Shown: one piece after another, positions 48,951-58,098 of the stretch
How the letters are laid out: each line of letters starts with the position of its first letter
How positions within the stretch are numbered: position 1 is the stretch's first letter
From: Mycolicibacterium senegalense
Lineage (GTDB): Bacteria > Actinomycetota > Actinomycetes > Mycobacteriales > Mycobacteriaceae
Assembly (NCBI RefSeq): GCF_019645875.1
Contig: NZ_CP081000.1
Coordinates: 3,720,001 to 3,784,000 of the forward strand
Direction: 5' to 3'
DNA length: 64,000 bases
Program-made: the position numbers and the translations under genes
Notes under the pieces: model-generated
Database searches by the model: none
Seen by the model: only the letters and a program-made list of their open reading frames with translations
What the model was told of the DNA's origin: nothing

Positions 48951-49811
48951 ATGACGACAGGAACCGACCAGACCGGGACAACCGAACTGGCGCATGGTTT
49001 CTGTTTCGGCGAGGGGCCCCGGTGGTTCGAAGGCCTGCTGTGGTTTTCCGACATGCTGGGTGAAGCCGTCCACACGGTCACGTTGTCAGGTGCCATGACG
49101 ACGCTGCCCCTGCCCGGTCACTCGCCGTCCGGATTGGGTTTTCGGCCCGACGGCACCCTGCTGATCGTCTCCACCCAGCGCCGGCAGGTGCTGCGCTACG
49201 ACGGCGACAGCGTCGACCTGCTGGCCGATCTGAGCGACCTGGCGCCTTCACCCCTCGGCGACCTGGTGGTCGACGAGCACGGCAGAGCATACGTCGGCTC
49301 CCAGGCCCGTACCGACGGCGTGATCGTGCGCATCGACCCCGATGACCAGGTCACTCTCGTCGCCGAACATCTGGACTTCCCCAACGGCATGGTGATCACC
49401 CCGGACGGCACCACCCTGATCGTCGCGGAGTCCACCGCCAGAAGGCTGAGTGCGTTCACCATCGATGACGACGGCGGCCTCACCGACTGGCGGCTGTTCA
49501 CCGAAGGGCTCGACGGCCCGCCGGACGGCCTCGCGATCGACGCCGAGGGCGGGGTGTGGGCGGCCCTGACCCTGGCGCAGGAGTTCCAGCGGTTCGCTCC
49601 CGACGGCTCGTCGGTCACCCACCGCGTCGATACCGACGGCCGCACCGCGATCGCGTGCGCCCTGGGCGGTGTCGAAGGGCGCACCCTGTTCATGGTCACC
49701 ACCACCGACGCCTATCCAGAACGGCTCGTCGGCACCAAACTGTCGCGGGTCGACGCGTTGATGGTCGAAACGCCGGCGCCTGGCGACCACGACACCCATC
49801 ATCACCACTGA
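48951..49811 (+). CDS. SMP-30/gluconolactonase-like protein
   Basis: 286 residues from the ATG at 48951; a GTG at 48945 is also in frame. The six-bladed propeller is marked by FCFGEGPRWFEGLLWFSDML, the opening of the SMP-30 family with its metal-binding Glu, and by DFPNGMVITPDGTTLIVAES. The C terminus ends in GDHDTHHHH, an odd His cluster. Such enzymes hydrolyse lactones, which suits a pathway with a Baeyer-Villiger-type monooxygenase. It shares site B with the reverse operon and is followed 9 nt later by a thioesterase-like gene. Confidence 0.87.
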   Translation: MTTGTDQTGTTELAHGFCFGEGPRWFEGLLWFSDMLGEAVHTVTLSGAMTTLPLPGHSPSGLGFRPDGTLLIVSTQRRQVLRYDGDSVDLLADLSDLAPSPLGDLVVDEHGRAYVGSQARTDGVIVRIDPDDQVTLVAEHLDFPNGMVITPDGTTLIVAESTARRLSAFTIDDDGGLTDWRLFTEGLDGPPDGLAIDAEGGVWAALTLAQEFQRFAPDGSSVTHRVDTDGRTAIACALGGVEGRTLFMVTTTDAYPERLVGTKLSRVDALMVETPAPGDHDTHHHH

Positions 49812-49820
49812 ACGGTAGAT

Positions 49821-50642
49821 ATGTCTGACTCTTACTACGAGCTGATCGACGAGAACGACCCGATCGGTGCGAAGTTTCGCGCCACCGATATGGCCCGCGG
49901 TACCTGGTCGGCGTCCATCCAGCACGGCGCCCCGGTATCCGCGTTGCTGGTGCGGGCATTGGAACGGTGCGAGCACCGTGCCGACACCCGGTTGAGCCGG
50001 GTGGCCATCGATCTGATGGGCGGGGTGCCCTCCGAAGGTGATCTGTGGGTACATGCGCAATTGGAACGGCCGGGCAAGCAGATCGAGTTGGTCGGCGCCG
50101 AGATGCTGGCGCCCGGGCCCGATGGTGCGCCCCGGATCGTGGCGCGGGCCAGCGGTTGGCGGATGCTGCGACTGGACACCACCGCGGTGGCACATACCGG
50201 CGTCGAGCCGCTGCCACCACTGGAGCAGGCCCTTAGCCGCGACATGGCCAAGAACTGGGAACTCAACTACGTGCACAGCGTGGACTGGCGTTGGCTGACC
50301 GTGCCGCAGGCGCCGGGCCCCGGCGAGTCCTGGCTCAAGCCGACAGTCGACCTGGTCAAGGGCGAGGCGATGACACCGTTGCAGCGGTTGTTCGCGGTCG
50401 CCGACGACGCCAACGGCATCGGCTCCAAAATCGACATCCGCAAGTGGACGTTCCTCAACACCGATCTGGTGGTGCACATCCACCGGGTGCCCGACGGGGA
50501 ATGGATCGGTATCCGCGCCGACACGAACTACGGCCCCGACGGTATCGGCGCGACGGTGGGCACGCTGTTCGATCAGAACGGCGCGGTCGGCGCGATCCAG
50601 CAGTCGGTGCTGGTGCGCCCGCGCCCGCCCAAGCGTTCCTAG
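49821..50642 (+). CDS. acyl-CoA thioesterase family protein (4HBT_3/TesB-like)
   Basis: 273 residues with a double-hotdog layout. The N-terminal part contains QHGAPVSALLVRALERC, where the helix following GAPVSALL is typical of the mycobacterial thioesterase-like family, and VAIDLMGGVP. The C-terminal hotdog ends IGATVGTLFDQNGAVGAIQQ plus SVLVRP, closely matching the TesB-like C terminus. It is 9 nt downstream of the SMP-30 gene and probably co-expressed. Substrate unknown. Confidence 0.85.
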   Translation: MSDSYYELIDENDPIGAKFRATDMARGTWSASIQHGAPVSALLVRALERCEHRADTRLSRVAIDLMGGVPSEGDLWVHAQLERPGKQIELVGAEMLAPGPDGAPRIVARASGWRMLRLDTTAVAHTGVEPLPPLEQALSRDMAKNWELNYVHSVDWRWLTVPQAPGPGESWLKPTVDLVKGEAMTPLQRLFAVADDANGIGSKIDIRKWTFLNTDLVVHIHRVPDGEWIGIRADTNYGPDGIGATVGTLFDQNGAVGAIQQSVLVRPRPPKRS

Positions 50643-50660
50643 CGCGAAGCGGTTGTACCT

Positions 50661-50852
50661 TCAGCCCCGCATCCGCAAGGCGGAAGCCGGGCATTGAGTC
50701 ACGGCCTGCTGCAACCGTTCCCGGTCACTCTCCGGATGATCCTCACCGTGGATGTGCACCCAGCCCTCGTTGAAAACCTCGAACACGTCCTCGGCGATCG
50801 ACTCGCAGATGCCGTGCCCGGTGCACTTGCCCAGATCGACTTCGACGCGCAT
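50661..50852 (-). CDS. [3Fe-4S] ferredoxin, P450 partner
   Basis: 63 residues. The cluster motif is Cys10-x2-His13-x2-Cys16 with a distal Cys54-Pro (TQCPASALRM). Histidine takes the place of the second cysteine, as in many mycobacterial P450-associated ferredoxins with a 3Fe-4S cluster. It begins 9 nt after the P450 stop at 50862 and is almost certainly its electron donor. It may also serve the P450 at 46934. Confidence 0.93.
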   Translation of the reverse strand: MRVEVDLGKCTGHGICESIAEDVFEVFNEGWVHIHGEDHPESDRERLQQAVTQCPASALRMRG

Positions 50853-50861
50853 GGCCGCGAC

Positions 50862-52118
50862 CTACGCGAGGTGTGCGGGCACGCGCTTGATGCCGTGCAC
50901 GAAGCTGCTGTACAGCAGTTCGGGCTCACCGAATTCCACGGTCTTCAGCCGCGTCAGCAACTCCCGGAACAGGTGTCGCAGTTCGGTTTTGGCCAGCTGG
51001 CTGCCCAGACAGAAGTGCGGACCGCCGCCGCCGAACCCGATCTGCGGGTTCGGTGAGCGGCTCAGGTCGAAACGCTGCGGATCGGTGAACACCGACTCGT
51101 CGCGGTTGGCCGAACAGTAGAACAGCCCGACCTTGTCGCCCGCACTGATCTGCTGGCCGGCCAGCTCGACGTCCTCGGTGGCGTGCCGCGCGAACTGGAT
51201 CACCGGAGTGGCCCACCGCACGAACTCTTCGGTGGCCAGGCCGATCCGGTTGTCGAAATCCTCCAGCAGCCAATCTTTTTGATCCGGATTGGCCGTCAGG
51301 GCCATCATCGCGTGGGTGGTGGTCTGCTTGGTGGTGTCATTGCCCGCCGACGCCAGCAGGATCAGGAATGCCCCGATCTCCTCGTCGGTGAGCCGGTGCC
51401 CGTCCACCTCCGCGTTGACGATGCTGGTCATCAGGTCGTCACCAGGATTGGCCCGCCGGAACTTGGCCAGCTCCACCCCGGTGTTCGAGATCAACATGAT
51501 CTCGTTGATCGTGGCCATGGCCCGTTCTTCGAGCGACGAGTACTCGTCATCACTCATACTGAACAACTTCTCGGCGGCCTTGGCCAGCGCCGGCTGATCG
51601 GCGGCCGGCACACCGAGCATGTCGGAGATGGTGCGCATCGGCAGCTGCGCCGAGCAGGCCTCGACGAAGTCGACGTCTCCGACGCCGATCAGGTCGTCCA
51701 CGATGGCGACGGCGTTGCGGTGAATCTGCTCTTCGATCTTGCGCACATTGCGCGGGGTGAACGCCGAGCTGATCAGGCGCCGGTACGTGGTGTGCTGGGG
51801 CGGATCCATCATGAGGAAGAAAGTGGCGAACTTCTGCACGTCGGCCGGCATCGGATCAAGCGCCACCCCCTGTGTCGAGGTGAACAGCTCGGGATGCTGA
51901 CTGACGAACTGGATGTCGGCGCGGCGGGTAATCGCCCAGAAGCCGGGCTCTTCCACGTCGAACAGTGTCGACAGCGGTTGATGCCAGCTCAGGCCGTCAC
52001 CGGCCCGCAACCGCGCGAAGGTCTCGTCACGCTCGGCGAAGGGCCGGCTCCAGAAATCGTGCGACGTGATGTCGAACGGGCTGTATTCGCGTGTCTGCGG
52101 TGAGCTGGCAACTGTCAC
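50862..52118 (-). CDS. cytochrome P450
   Basis: 418 residues. The haem loop FGGGGPHFCLGSQLAK has the axial ligand Cys370. The I-helix LLASAGNDTTKQTT has the acid/threonine pair. The style resembles CYP125/CYP142-like mycobacterial P450s. A GTG at 52118 with GGGAGGG 6 nt upstream is chosen; the open frame beyond has no family match. It is divergent from a TetR gene, with site C between them, and is followed by its ferredoxin. Confidence 0.93.
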   Translation of the reverse strand: MTVASSPQTREYSPFDITSHDFWSRPFAERDETFARLRAGDGLSWHQPLSTLFDVEEPGFWAITRRADIQFVSQHPELFTSTQGVALDPMPADVQKFATFFLMMDPPQHTTYRRLISSAFTPRNVRKIEEQIHRNAVAIVDDLIGVGDVDFVEACSAQLPMRTISDMLGVPAADQPALAKAAEKLFSMSDDEYSSLEERAMATINEIMLISNTGVELAKFRRANPGDDLMTSIVNAEVDGHRLTDEEIGAFLILLASAGNDTTKQTTTHAMMALTANPDQKDWLLEDFDNRIGLATEEFVRWATPVIQFARHATEDVELAGQQISAGDKVGLFYCSANRDESVFTDPQRFDLSRSPNPQIGFGGGGPHFCLGSQLAKTELRHLFRELLTRLKTVEFGEPELLYSSFVHGIKRVPAHLA

Positions 52119-52171
52119 GGTGTTCCCTCCCTGCGCGGGCGTCCGACAACGATGTCGCGCCACGAATTAGC

Positions 52172-52197
52172 GTGACAGTTCGGCGATAGTTTGTAAA
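52172..52197. promoter_or_regulatory. operator-like site C, GTGACA-N14-TGTAAA
   Basis: GTGACA (52172 to 52177) and TGTAAA (52192 to 52197) have a 14-nt spacer. TGTAAA is followed by GCT, as at site E. It lies 9 nt upstream of the TetR ATG and 53 nt upstream of the P450 start, consistent with self-repression of the regulator and control of the P450/ferredoxin pair. Confidence 0.78.
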
Positions 52198-52206
52198 GCT
52201 GTGGGC

Positions 52207-52740
52207 ATGGCGGAAATATCGTCCATCGATGACGACAGCACCACCCGCGGACGGATCCTGGCCGCCACCGCCGAAGTACTCGGGGCCAACGGGATGACCA
52301 AGCTCAGCCTGTCCCAGGTCGCCCTGCAGGCCGGGGTGTCCCGGCCCACGCTCTACCGCTGGTTCGCCTCCAAACAAGAGCTTCTCGACGCATTCGTGGT
52401 GTGGGAGCGCAAGTATTACGAACGCGCCGTCGCCCAAGCCGCGGCCGATCTCCCGGAGGACGAACACCTCGATGCCGCGCTGCGTACCGTCGTCCAGTAC
52501 CAGCAGTCCTACCCCGGACTGCGCATGGTCGACATCGAACCCGAACATGTCATCAAGCGCCTCACTCAGGTGATTCCGTTGATGCGAGAACGCCTGCAAC
52601 GACTGACATCCGGGCCCGACGCCGACATCGCCGCGGCGACCGCCGTGCGAGTGGCGGTCTGCCACTACTTGGTGCGCGGCGACGACGCCGACGATTTCCT
52701 CGCGCAGCTACGCCATGCCGCCCGGGTGAAACCGCATTGA
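52207..52740 (+). CDS. TetR-family regulator, paralogue 1
   Basis: 177 residues from the ATG at 52207 (a GTG at 52201 is an in-frame alternative). The helix-turn-helix LSQVALQAGVSRPTLYRWFA is nearly identical to that of the TetR at 57399, and the ligand domains also align (QYQQSYPGLRMVDIEPE against QYQQSYSGVRLVDIEPE). It is divergent from a P450 gene with site C in the spacer. It is followed 36 nt later by the GH3 gene. The two paralogues probably bind the same (G/T)T(G/T)ACA-N14-TGTAAA sites. Confidence 0.9.
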   Translation: MAEISSIDDDSTTRGRILAATAEVLGANGMTKLSLSQVALQAGVSRPTLYRWFASKQELLDAFVVWERKYYERAVAQAAADLPEDEHLDAALRTVVQYQQSYPGLRMVDIEPEHVIKRLTQVIPLMRERLQRLTSGPDADIAAATAVRVAVCHYLVRGDDADDFLAQLRHAARVKPH

Positions 52741-52776
52741 CCTGCACCTGGCGCATCCGACGCTACCCTGGGCTCG

Positions 52777-54990
52777 GTGACCGACTCAGCTGATCCCATC
52801 GCCGGGCTCGACCTGACCGAACAGGCCGCGCTGGGCAGCGGCGCCAGTTTCTGGGCCACCAAGGCGGTCGGTCCTGTGCCCGCGATCGTGCTGACCGACG
52901 GCCCGCACGGGGTGCGCAGGCAAACCGGCAGTGCCGCAGACCATCTGGTCCTGTCCGGCAGTGAACCGGCTACGTGCTTTCCGCCAGCGGTGGGCCTCAG
53001 CCAGACGTGGGATCCCGAGTTGGTCGAGCGCGTCGGCCAGGCGCTGGGCCGCGAAAGCCGTGCCCTCGGCGTGCATGTGCTGCTCGGCCCGGGCGTCAAC
53101 ATCAAGCGTGACCCGCGGTGCGGGCGAAACTTCGAGTACTACTCGGAGGATCCGTTGCTCTCGGGAAAACTGGGTGCGGCATGGGTGCGCGGAGTGCAGA
53201 GCCGCGGTGTCGGCGCATCGCTCAAGCATTTCGCGGTGAACAACGCCGAGCACGATCGGATGCGGGCCAGTTCCGACGTCGACCCCCGCACGTTGCGTGA
53301 GATCTATCTGCGAACGTTCGAGATCGTGGTGCGCCAAGCCCGGCCCTGGACGGTGATGTGTTCCTACAACCGGATCAACGGGGTGTACGCCTCCGAGAAT
53401 CCCTGGTTGCTGACGACGGTCCTGCGCGACGAATGGGGTTTCGACGGCGTCGTGGTCAGCGACTGGGGCGCGGTGGCAGACCGGGTAGCCGCGGTGGCCG
53501 CGGGTCTGGATCTTCAGATGCCGACGACGGGAGGGCTCTCCGACGCCGAGCTGGTGCGCGCGGTCGAGGCCGGGAGGTTGGCCCCCGGGGTGGTGGCGCG
53601 CGCCGCGGGCCGGGTCGCAGAGCTGACCCACCGGGTCACCCAATCTGGATCCGCCACTTCGTCATTCGATATCGCAGCCCATCACGAGCTGGCGCGCGAG
53701 GCGGCGCGGCGGGCCATCGTGCTGTTGAAGAACGACGGAGATCTGCTGCCGCTGACGCCGTCGGCGCTGGCAGTCATCGGCAGCTTCGCCGTGGAACCGA
53801 GGTATCAGGGTGGCGGCAGCTCCCATGTGAACCCCACGCGCATCGACGTGCCGCTCGACGAGATCCGCAGGCTGTCCGGCGATCATCCGGTCACCTACTC
53901 AGCCGGAACCGATGCGGCCGCTGCGGTGGCTGCCGCCGAATCTGCCGAAGCCGCAATCGTGTTCCTCGGCCTTACCGAAGAAGAGGAATCCGAGGGCTAT
54001 GACCGCGAGCACATCGACCTGCCGGCCGCACAACTCGAGCTGCTACGCGCCGTGGTCGAGGCGCAACCCCGCACTGTCGCGGTGCTCTCCCACGGCGGCG
54101 TAGTGCGCCTCGACGCGGTCGCCGGCCTGGCCCCGGCCGTCGTGGACGGGGCACTGCTGGGGCAGGCCGGCGGCGGAGCCCTGGCCGACGTGCTGTTCGG
54201 TGTCGTCAGTCCGTCGGGCCGGCTGGCCGAGACGGTGCCGCTGCGGCTGCAGGACTCTCCGGCCTACCTCAACTTTCCGTCCGAGTCGGGCCATACCGTC
54301 TACGGCGAGCGGATGTTCGTCGGCTACCGCTGGTACGACTCCCGGGACATACCGGTGGCTTTCCCGTTCGGCCATGGCCTGTCATACACCCGATTCGATT
54401 ACTCCGACCTCGATGTCAACGTCACCGACGAGGGACTGGCGGTGACGCTGACGGTCGCCAACACCGGTAGCCGGCCGGGCCGCGAGGTGGTGCAGGTTTA
54501 CGTGGGGCTACCCGAATCTTCCGTCGGGCGACCCGTCCGGTGGCTGGCCGGATTCGCCGCGGTCACACTGGAGCCGGCGGAGCGCGAGATGGTCGAGATC
54601 CCCGTCAGCCGAGACGATCTCGCATATTGGAGCACCGACGCCGGGCGTTGGGTTGTTGAGACGGGCGACTACGTGGTGTGGGTCGGTGCGTCGAGCCGGG
54701 ACCTGCGGTTGAGCGCGACCGTGTCGGTGCCCGGCGACGAGCCGATGCAACCGTTCACCCGCGATTCCACCCTGGGCGAGCTTCTTGCCGATCCGGTAGC
54801 GGCACAGACGATCGCGGCGGTGCTGAGCAGCGCGTCACCTTTCGAGACAGGCGATTCCGCACTCGGCACCGATCTGCTGCGAATGCTGGGCTCGGTGCCG
54901 ATCGGGCGGATGGTGGCGTTCTCGGCGGGCCGGGTCACCGGCGAGCAGCTCGACGAACTGCTCGCGCGCATCAACGCTCAGCGCTGCTGA
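52777..54990 (+). CDS. bglS: glycoside hydrolase family 3 beta-glucosidase
   Basis: 737 residues. The GH3 N-terminal barrel contains GRNFEYYSEDPLL, KHFAVNNAE (150 onward) and the nucleophile Asp229 in VVVSDWG. The GH3 C-terminal domain and a fibronectin III-like domain (TLTVANTGSRPGREVVQVYV) follow, with an extra C-terminal helical piece. No signal peptide is visible, so it is probably cytoplasmic. It resembles M. tuberculosis BglS (Rv0186). It may remove a sugar from a glycosylated substrate of the surrounding pathway. The start is a GTG; the 3' end overlaps the convergent CoA transferase by 13 nt. Confidence 0.9.
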   Translation: MTDSADPIAGLDLTEQAALGSGASFWATKAVGPVPAIVLTDGPHGVRRQTGSAADHLVLSGSEPATCFPPAVGLSQTWDPELVERVGQALGRESRALGVHVLLGPGVNIKRDPRCGRNFEYYSEDPLLSGKLGAAWVRGVQSRGVGASLKHFAVNNAEHDRMRASSDVDPRTLREIYLRTFEIVVRQARPWTVMCSYNRINGVYASENPWLLTTVLRDEWGFDGVVVSDWGAVADRVAAVAAGLDLQMPTTGGLSDAELVRAVEAGRLAPGVVARAAGRVAELTHRVTQSGSATSSFDIAAHHELAREAARRAIVLLKNDGDLLPLTPSALAVIGSFAVEPRYQGGGSSHVNPTRIDVPLDEIRRLSGDHPVTYSAGTDAAAAVAAAESAEAAIVFLGLTEEEESEGYDREHIDLPAAQLELLRAVVEAQPRTVAVLSHGGVVRLDAVAGLAPAVVDGALLGQAGGGALADVLFGVVSPSGRLAETVPLRLQDSPAYLNFPSESGHTVYGERMFVGYRWYDSRDIPVAFPFGHGLSYTRFDYSDLDVNVTDEGLAVTLTVANTGSRPGREVVQVYVGLPESSVGRPVRWLAGFAAVTLEPAEREMVEIPVSRDDLAYWSTDAGRWVVETGDYVVWVGASSRDLRLSATVSVPGDEPMQPFTRDSTLGELLADPVAAQTIAAVLSSASPFETGDSALGTDLLRMLGSVPIGRMVAFSAGRVTGEQLDELLARINAQRC

Positions 54991-56159
54991 CCGCGGCGCA
55001 GCTCAGCCAGGATTTCGTCGGTGTGCGCCCCGAGCGCCGGCGCGACCGTCCGCGGCTGCCACGGGGTGGCCGAGAAATCGGCCGGGCTGGCCACCATCGG
55101 CACTGTCGAAATCCCGTCGGGCACTTCGACGATGCCACCCGCGGCGTGGAACTGCTCATCGGCGATCACGTCGTCGAGACCGTTGATCGGCGACCAGAAG
55201 AAATCGGGTTCTGCGTCGAACAATTGAGCCCAGTGCTCCATCGGATGGCCGGCGAAAATGTCGTCCAGCTCAGCGATCAGCTTGCGGGCATTGAGGTATC
55301 GGTCACGCGCGGTGGCGAAACGTGCGTCGGTCAGCCAGTCTTCGCGACCCACCACCCGGCACAGTGCAGGCCAGTGCCGGTCGCCTTGCAGACCGACGAT
55401 CCAGAACCGTTTCCCGTCGCCGGTCGTGTAGTTGTTCATGCAGGGGTTGGCCATCGACTCGCGTTGACCGATCGCGACGTGCTCACCGCTCATCAGCACG
55501 GTGTTGAGATCGAAGCTGACGGTGTATGCACCCTGGCGATAGAGGGAGGTGCTCACCAATTGACCTGTCCCGGTGCGATTCCTGGCCAGCAGAGCGGCGC
55601 ACACAGCGGCGGCCAGTGTCATCCCGGCGGAGTGGTCCCCCATCCCGCCGCGCTGAAACGGCGGGGTGTCTCCCGGGCGGGTGAGCAGATCCGCCAGCCC
55701 GGCGCGGGCCCAGAACGCCGCGACGTCGTATGCCGCGCGGTCTGCCTCCGGCCCAGTCAGCCCGTAACCGGTGATCAGGCCGTACACCAGGCGCGGATTG
55801 CGGGCGGCGACGGTCTCGAAATCCAGTTCCAGCCGCCGCAGCGCCGCGGGCCGCACGTTGGTGAGGAAAACATCTGCGGTGGAAAGCAATTCGCTCGCGG
55901 TATGGCGCCCGTCGGTGGTACCGAGGTCCAGCACGATACTGCGCTTGGAGCGATTGTCCATCTCGAAGGGCGGGTTGGCCGCCACCCCGAGGTCGGGCTC
56001 CAAGCCGAGCATCCGGCCGAAGGTTCTCGCCGGATCGCCCGAGGGCGGTTCGATCTTGATCACGTCGGCGCCCCAGTCGGCCAGGAGTGCACCGGCCGCC
56101 GGTGCGGCGACCCACACCCCCAACTCGACGACCCGAAAACCCTCCAGCGGACCCGCCAT
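54978..56159 (-). CDS. family III CoA transferase (CaiB/BaiF)
   Basis: 393 residues. VVELGVWVAAPAAGALLADW and GADVIKIEPPSGDP are the characteristic N-terminal segments. The catalytic-Asp region is GGMGDHSAGMTLAAAVCAAL. Members move CoA between acids. The ATG at 56159 with GGGAG upstream is used; the frame extends 19 codons further into site D. It would activate a carboxylic acid intermediate. It is divergent from an APH-like gene with site D between them. Confidence 0.9.
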   Translation of the reverse strand: MAGPLEGFRVVELGVWVAAPAAGALLADWGADVIKIEPPSGDPARTFGRMLGLEPDLGVAANPPFEMDNRSKRSIVLDLGTTDGRHTASELLSTADVFLTNVRPAALRRLELDFETVAARNPRLVYGLITGYGLTGPEADRAAYDVAAFWARAGLADLLTRPGDTPPFQRGGMGDHSAGMTLAAAVCAALLARNRTGTGQLVSTSLYRQGAYTVSFDLNTVLMSGEHVAIGQRESMANPCMNNYTTGDGKRFWIVGLQGDRHWPALCRVVGREDWLTDARFATARDRYLNARKLIAELDDIFAGHPMEHWAQLFDAEPDFFWSPINGLDDVIADEQFHAAGGIVEVPDGISTVPMVASPADFSATPWQPRTVAPALGAHTDEILAELRRGQQR

Positions 56160-56181
56160 GTCGCTCCCTTCCCGAAACCGC

Positions 56182-56207
56182 TTTACAACCAAGCACAAAT
56201 TTGTAAA
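56182..56207. promoter_or_regulatory. operator-like site D, perfect dyad TTTACA-N14-TGTAAA
   Basis: TTTACA (56182 to 56187) and TGTAAA (56202 to 56207) are exact inverted copies with the same 14-nt spacing as the other sites. ACAAATTTGT (56195 to 56204) is a further palindrome overlapping the right arm. The site sits between the CoA transferase start (56159) and the APH-like start (56216). Confidence 0.8.
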
Positions 56208-56215
56208 CTTGGCCA

Positions 56216-57355
56216 ATGCTCACACCGGCCCGCCGCCTCATCCCTGCCGCCGGTCTGGCGGCGCACATCGGGCATGGCGTGCAACGTATCGCAACCGACG
56301 CGGTCATCGGCCGCATGCGCTCACTGCCCCGCCGGGTGGCCGACCTCGACGCGGCGTACCTGTCCGGCCTGACCGGACGCGAGGTCAAGTCGGTGTCGGT
56401 CGTGGGCGGCGACGCAGGCACGTCCTCGCGCGCACGGCTGGCACTGTCCGGCGCCGAGGTGCCGGAATCGGTCTTCGTCAAGATGCCTGCCGAAACGGCG
56501 GCCACCCGCATGATGGGCGAATTGGGCCGGCTGGGACACACCGAGGTTCGCTTCTACCAACAGCTGGCCGCCGGCCTGCCCGGCGTCCCCCACGCCTACG
56601 GCGCGGCGTTCGACGCCCTCACCGGACGGTACGTGCTGGTGCTGGAGGATCTCACCCTGAGCCCGTGCGAGTTCACCGACACCCTGCACCCGCTGGACAA
56701 GGACCGCGCCGCGTTGACGGTCGAGCTGCTGGCCCGAGTGCATGCGGCGTTCTGGGGCAAGCTGCCGTCCAACAGCGGCGACGGACCGCTGGGCTGGCTG
56801 TACTCGGCATCGGGCGACCACACGTCGTTGATGACCGGCTCGCTGCTCAAATTGTCCACCAAGCGACTCGCCGAGAGCACCGACATTCCTGTCGCGGAGG
56901 GGCGGTTCGTCGACGAGAACTACCGGGCGGCCGCGCAGCTACTGGACCGCCCGCCGCACACCGTGATGCACGGTGATGCACATCCGGGCAACCTGTTCTT
57001 CCGCAACGGCGAGGCGGGCCTGCTCGACTGGCAGGCCGTGCGCCGCGGGCATCCGGGCCGCGAACTGGCGTATACCCTGGTCACCTGCATGACTACCACC
57101 GACCGCCAGGCCGCCGAGCGAGAGCTGCTCGACGAGTACCGTCGCGCGCTGGCCGCGGCCGGCGGTCCGCGACTTGATCATGACGAGTTGTGGGAGCGCT
57201 ACCGTCTCGGCGCGGTCTATGCGTATGCCGCACCCGTCATCACCGCCGGGCTGGGTGGCATGCAGGACGAAGGCATCGCGATGGAAGGCGCGCGACGCGG
57301 TGTGGCAGCTTTGGCCGACCTGGAGACTGTGGCGATACTCAAGAAGTTGCTGTGA
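56216..57355 (+). CDS. aminoglycoside phosphotransferase-like kinase (APH family)
   Basis: 379 residues. The catalytic loop HGDAHPGNLFF and the metal-binding LLDWQAVRRGHPGREL are the Brenner-type motifs of the APH/choline kinase fold. Mycobacterial members in catabolic clusters are thought to phosphorylate small hydroxylated metabolites rather than antibiotics. It follows site D by 8 nt and precedes the second TetR gene by 43 nt, so the regulator is probably in its transcript. Confidence 0.87.
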   Translation: MLTPARRLIPAAGLAAHIGHGVQRIATDAVIGRMRSLPRRVADLDAAYLSGLTGREVKSVSVVGGDAGTSSRARLALSGAEVPESVFVKMPAETAATRMMGELGRLGHTEVRFYQQLAAGLPGVPHAYGAAFDALTGRYVLVLEDLTLSPCEFTDTLHPLDKDRAALTVELLARVHAAFWGKLPSNSGDGPLGWLYSASGDHTSLMTGSLLKLSTKRLAESTDIPVAEGRFVDENYRAAAQLLDRPPHTVMHGDAHPGNLFFRNGEAGLLDWQAVRRGHPGRELAYTLVTCMTTTDRQAAERELLDEYRRALAAAGGPRLDHDELWERYRLGAVYAYAAPVITAGLGGMQDEGIAMEGARRGVAALADLETVAILKKLL

Positions 57356-57398
57356 TGGTCCTACCATTTGGTGAACCACGATCAACCAAGGCCTGGAC

Positions 57399-57956
57399 GT
57401 GAATGAACCTGTACCCGCACAGCGGGACGCATCAGTCGAAGACACCTCGACGCGCCATCGGATCCTGGTCGCGACCGCCGAGGTACTGGCCCGAAGCGGT
57501 CAGACCAAGCTCAGCCTGTCCGAGGTGGCGCTGCAGGCCGGGGTCTCCCGGCCCACGCTGTACCGCTGGTTCGCCGACAAACAGGAACTCCTCGACGCGT
57601 TCGGCACCTACGAACGCGAGATGTTCGACCACGGCATCAGTCGCGCGACGGTCGGCCTTCGCGGCACCGAGAAGCTGGACGCGGCACTGCGTTTCATCGT
57701 GCAGTATCAGCAGTCCTATTCAGGGGTCCGGCTGGTCGACATCGAGCCCGAGGTCGTGATCGCCCAGCTGGCCAATGTCATACCGCTGATGCGGGCACGG
57801 CTGCTCAAACTCCTGTCGGGCGCCAACGCCCCGGTCAAGGCCGCCACCGCGATCCGGGTCGCGGTCTCGCACTACATCGTGCGCAGCGATGACGGCGATC
57901 AGTTCCTGGCCCAGCTGCGCCACGCCGTCGGCATCAAACAGCCCGACGCGAACTGA
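57399..57956 (+). CDS. TetR-family regulator, paralogue 2
   Basis: 185 residues from a GTG at 57399. The DNA-binding region LSEVALQAGVSRPTLYRWFA plus DKQELLDAF differs from paralogue 1 by only a few residues, and the ligand-binding halves are clearly related. This suggests duplication within the block and recognition of the same DNA sites, possibly with different ligands. It is downstream of the APH-like gene and upstream of the aldehyde dehydrogenase, with a hairpin and site E between. Confidence 0.9.
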   Translation: MNEPVPAQRDASVEDTSTRHRILVATAEVLARSGQTKLSLSEVALQAGVSRPTLYRWFADKQELLDAFGTYEREMFDHGISRATVGLRGTEKLDAALRFIVQYQQSYSGVRLVDIEPEVVIAQLANVIPLMRARLLKLLSGANAPVKAATAIRVAVSHYIVRSDDGDQFLAQLRHAVGIKQPDAN

Positions 57957-57994
57957 TCGCTTTCGAGCACGAAGCTTCTCGGCACGCCTCCTTC

Positions 57995-58042
57995 CGTCAC
58001 GCTGGGGTGGCGCTCGGTGCTGACCGCCACCCTGGCGTGACA
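57995..58042. terminator. hairpin made of two inverted copies of the TGTCACGCTGGNGTGG repeat
   Basis: CGTCACGCTGGGGTGGCG (57995 to 58012) and CGCCACCCTGGCGTGACA (58025 to 58042) pair along 7 and 8 bases with an internal mismatch, loop about 12 nt. It lies 38 nt after the TetR stop, so it may end that transcript. The arms are related to the four repeats at 18193 to 18320. No T-run follows, as is common in mycobacteria. Confidence 0.5.
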
Positions 58043-58098
58043 ATCGGCACTCTACGATCGCAGAGACTTGTCGCGCGGTCAATCCTTTCTCCAAAGGG

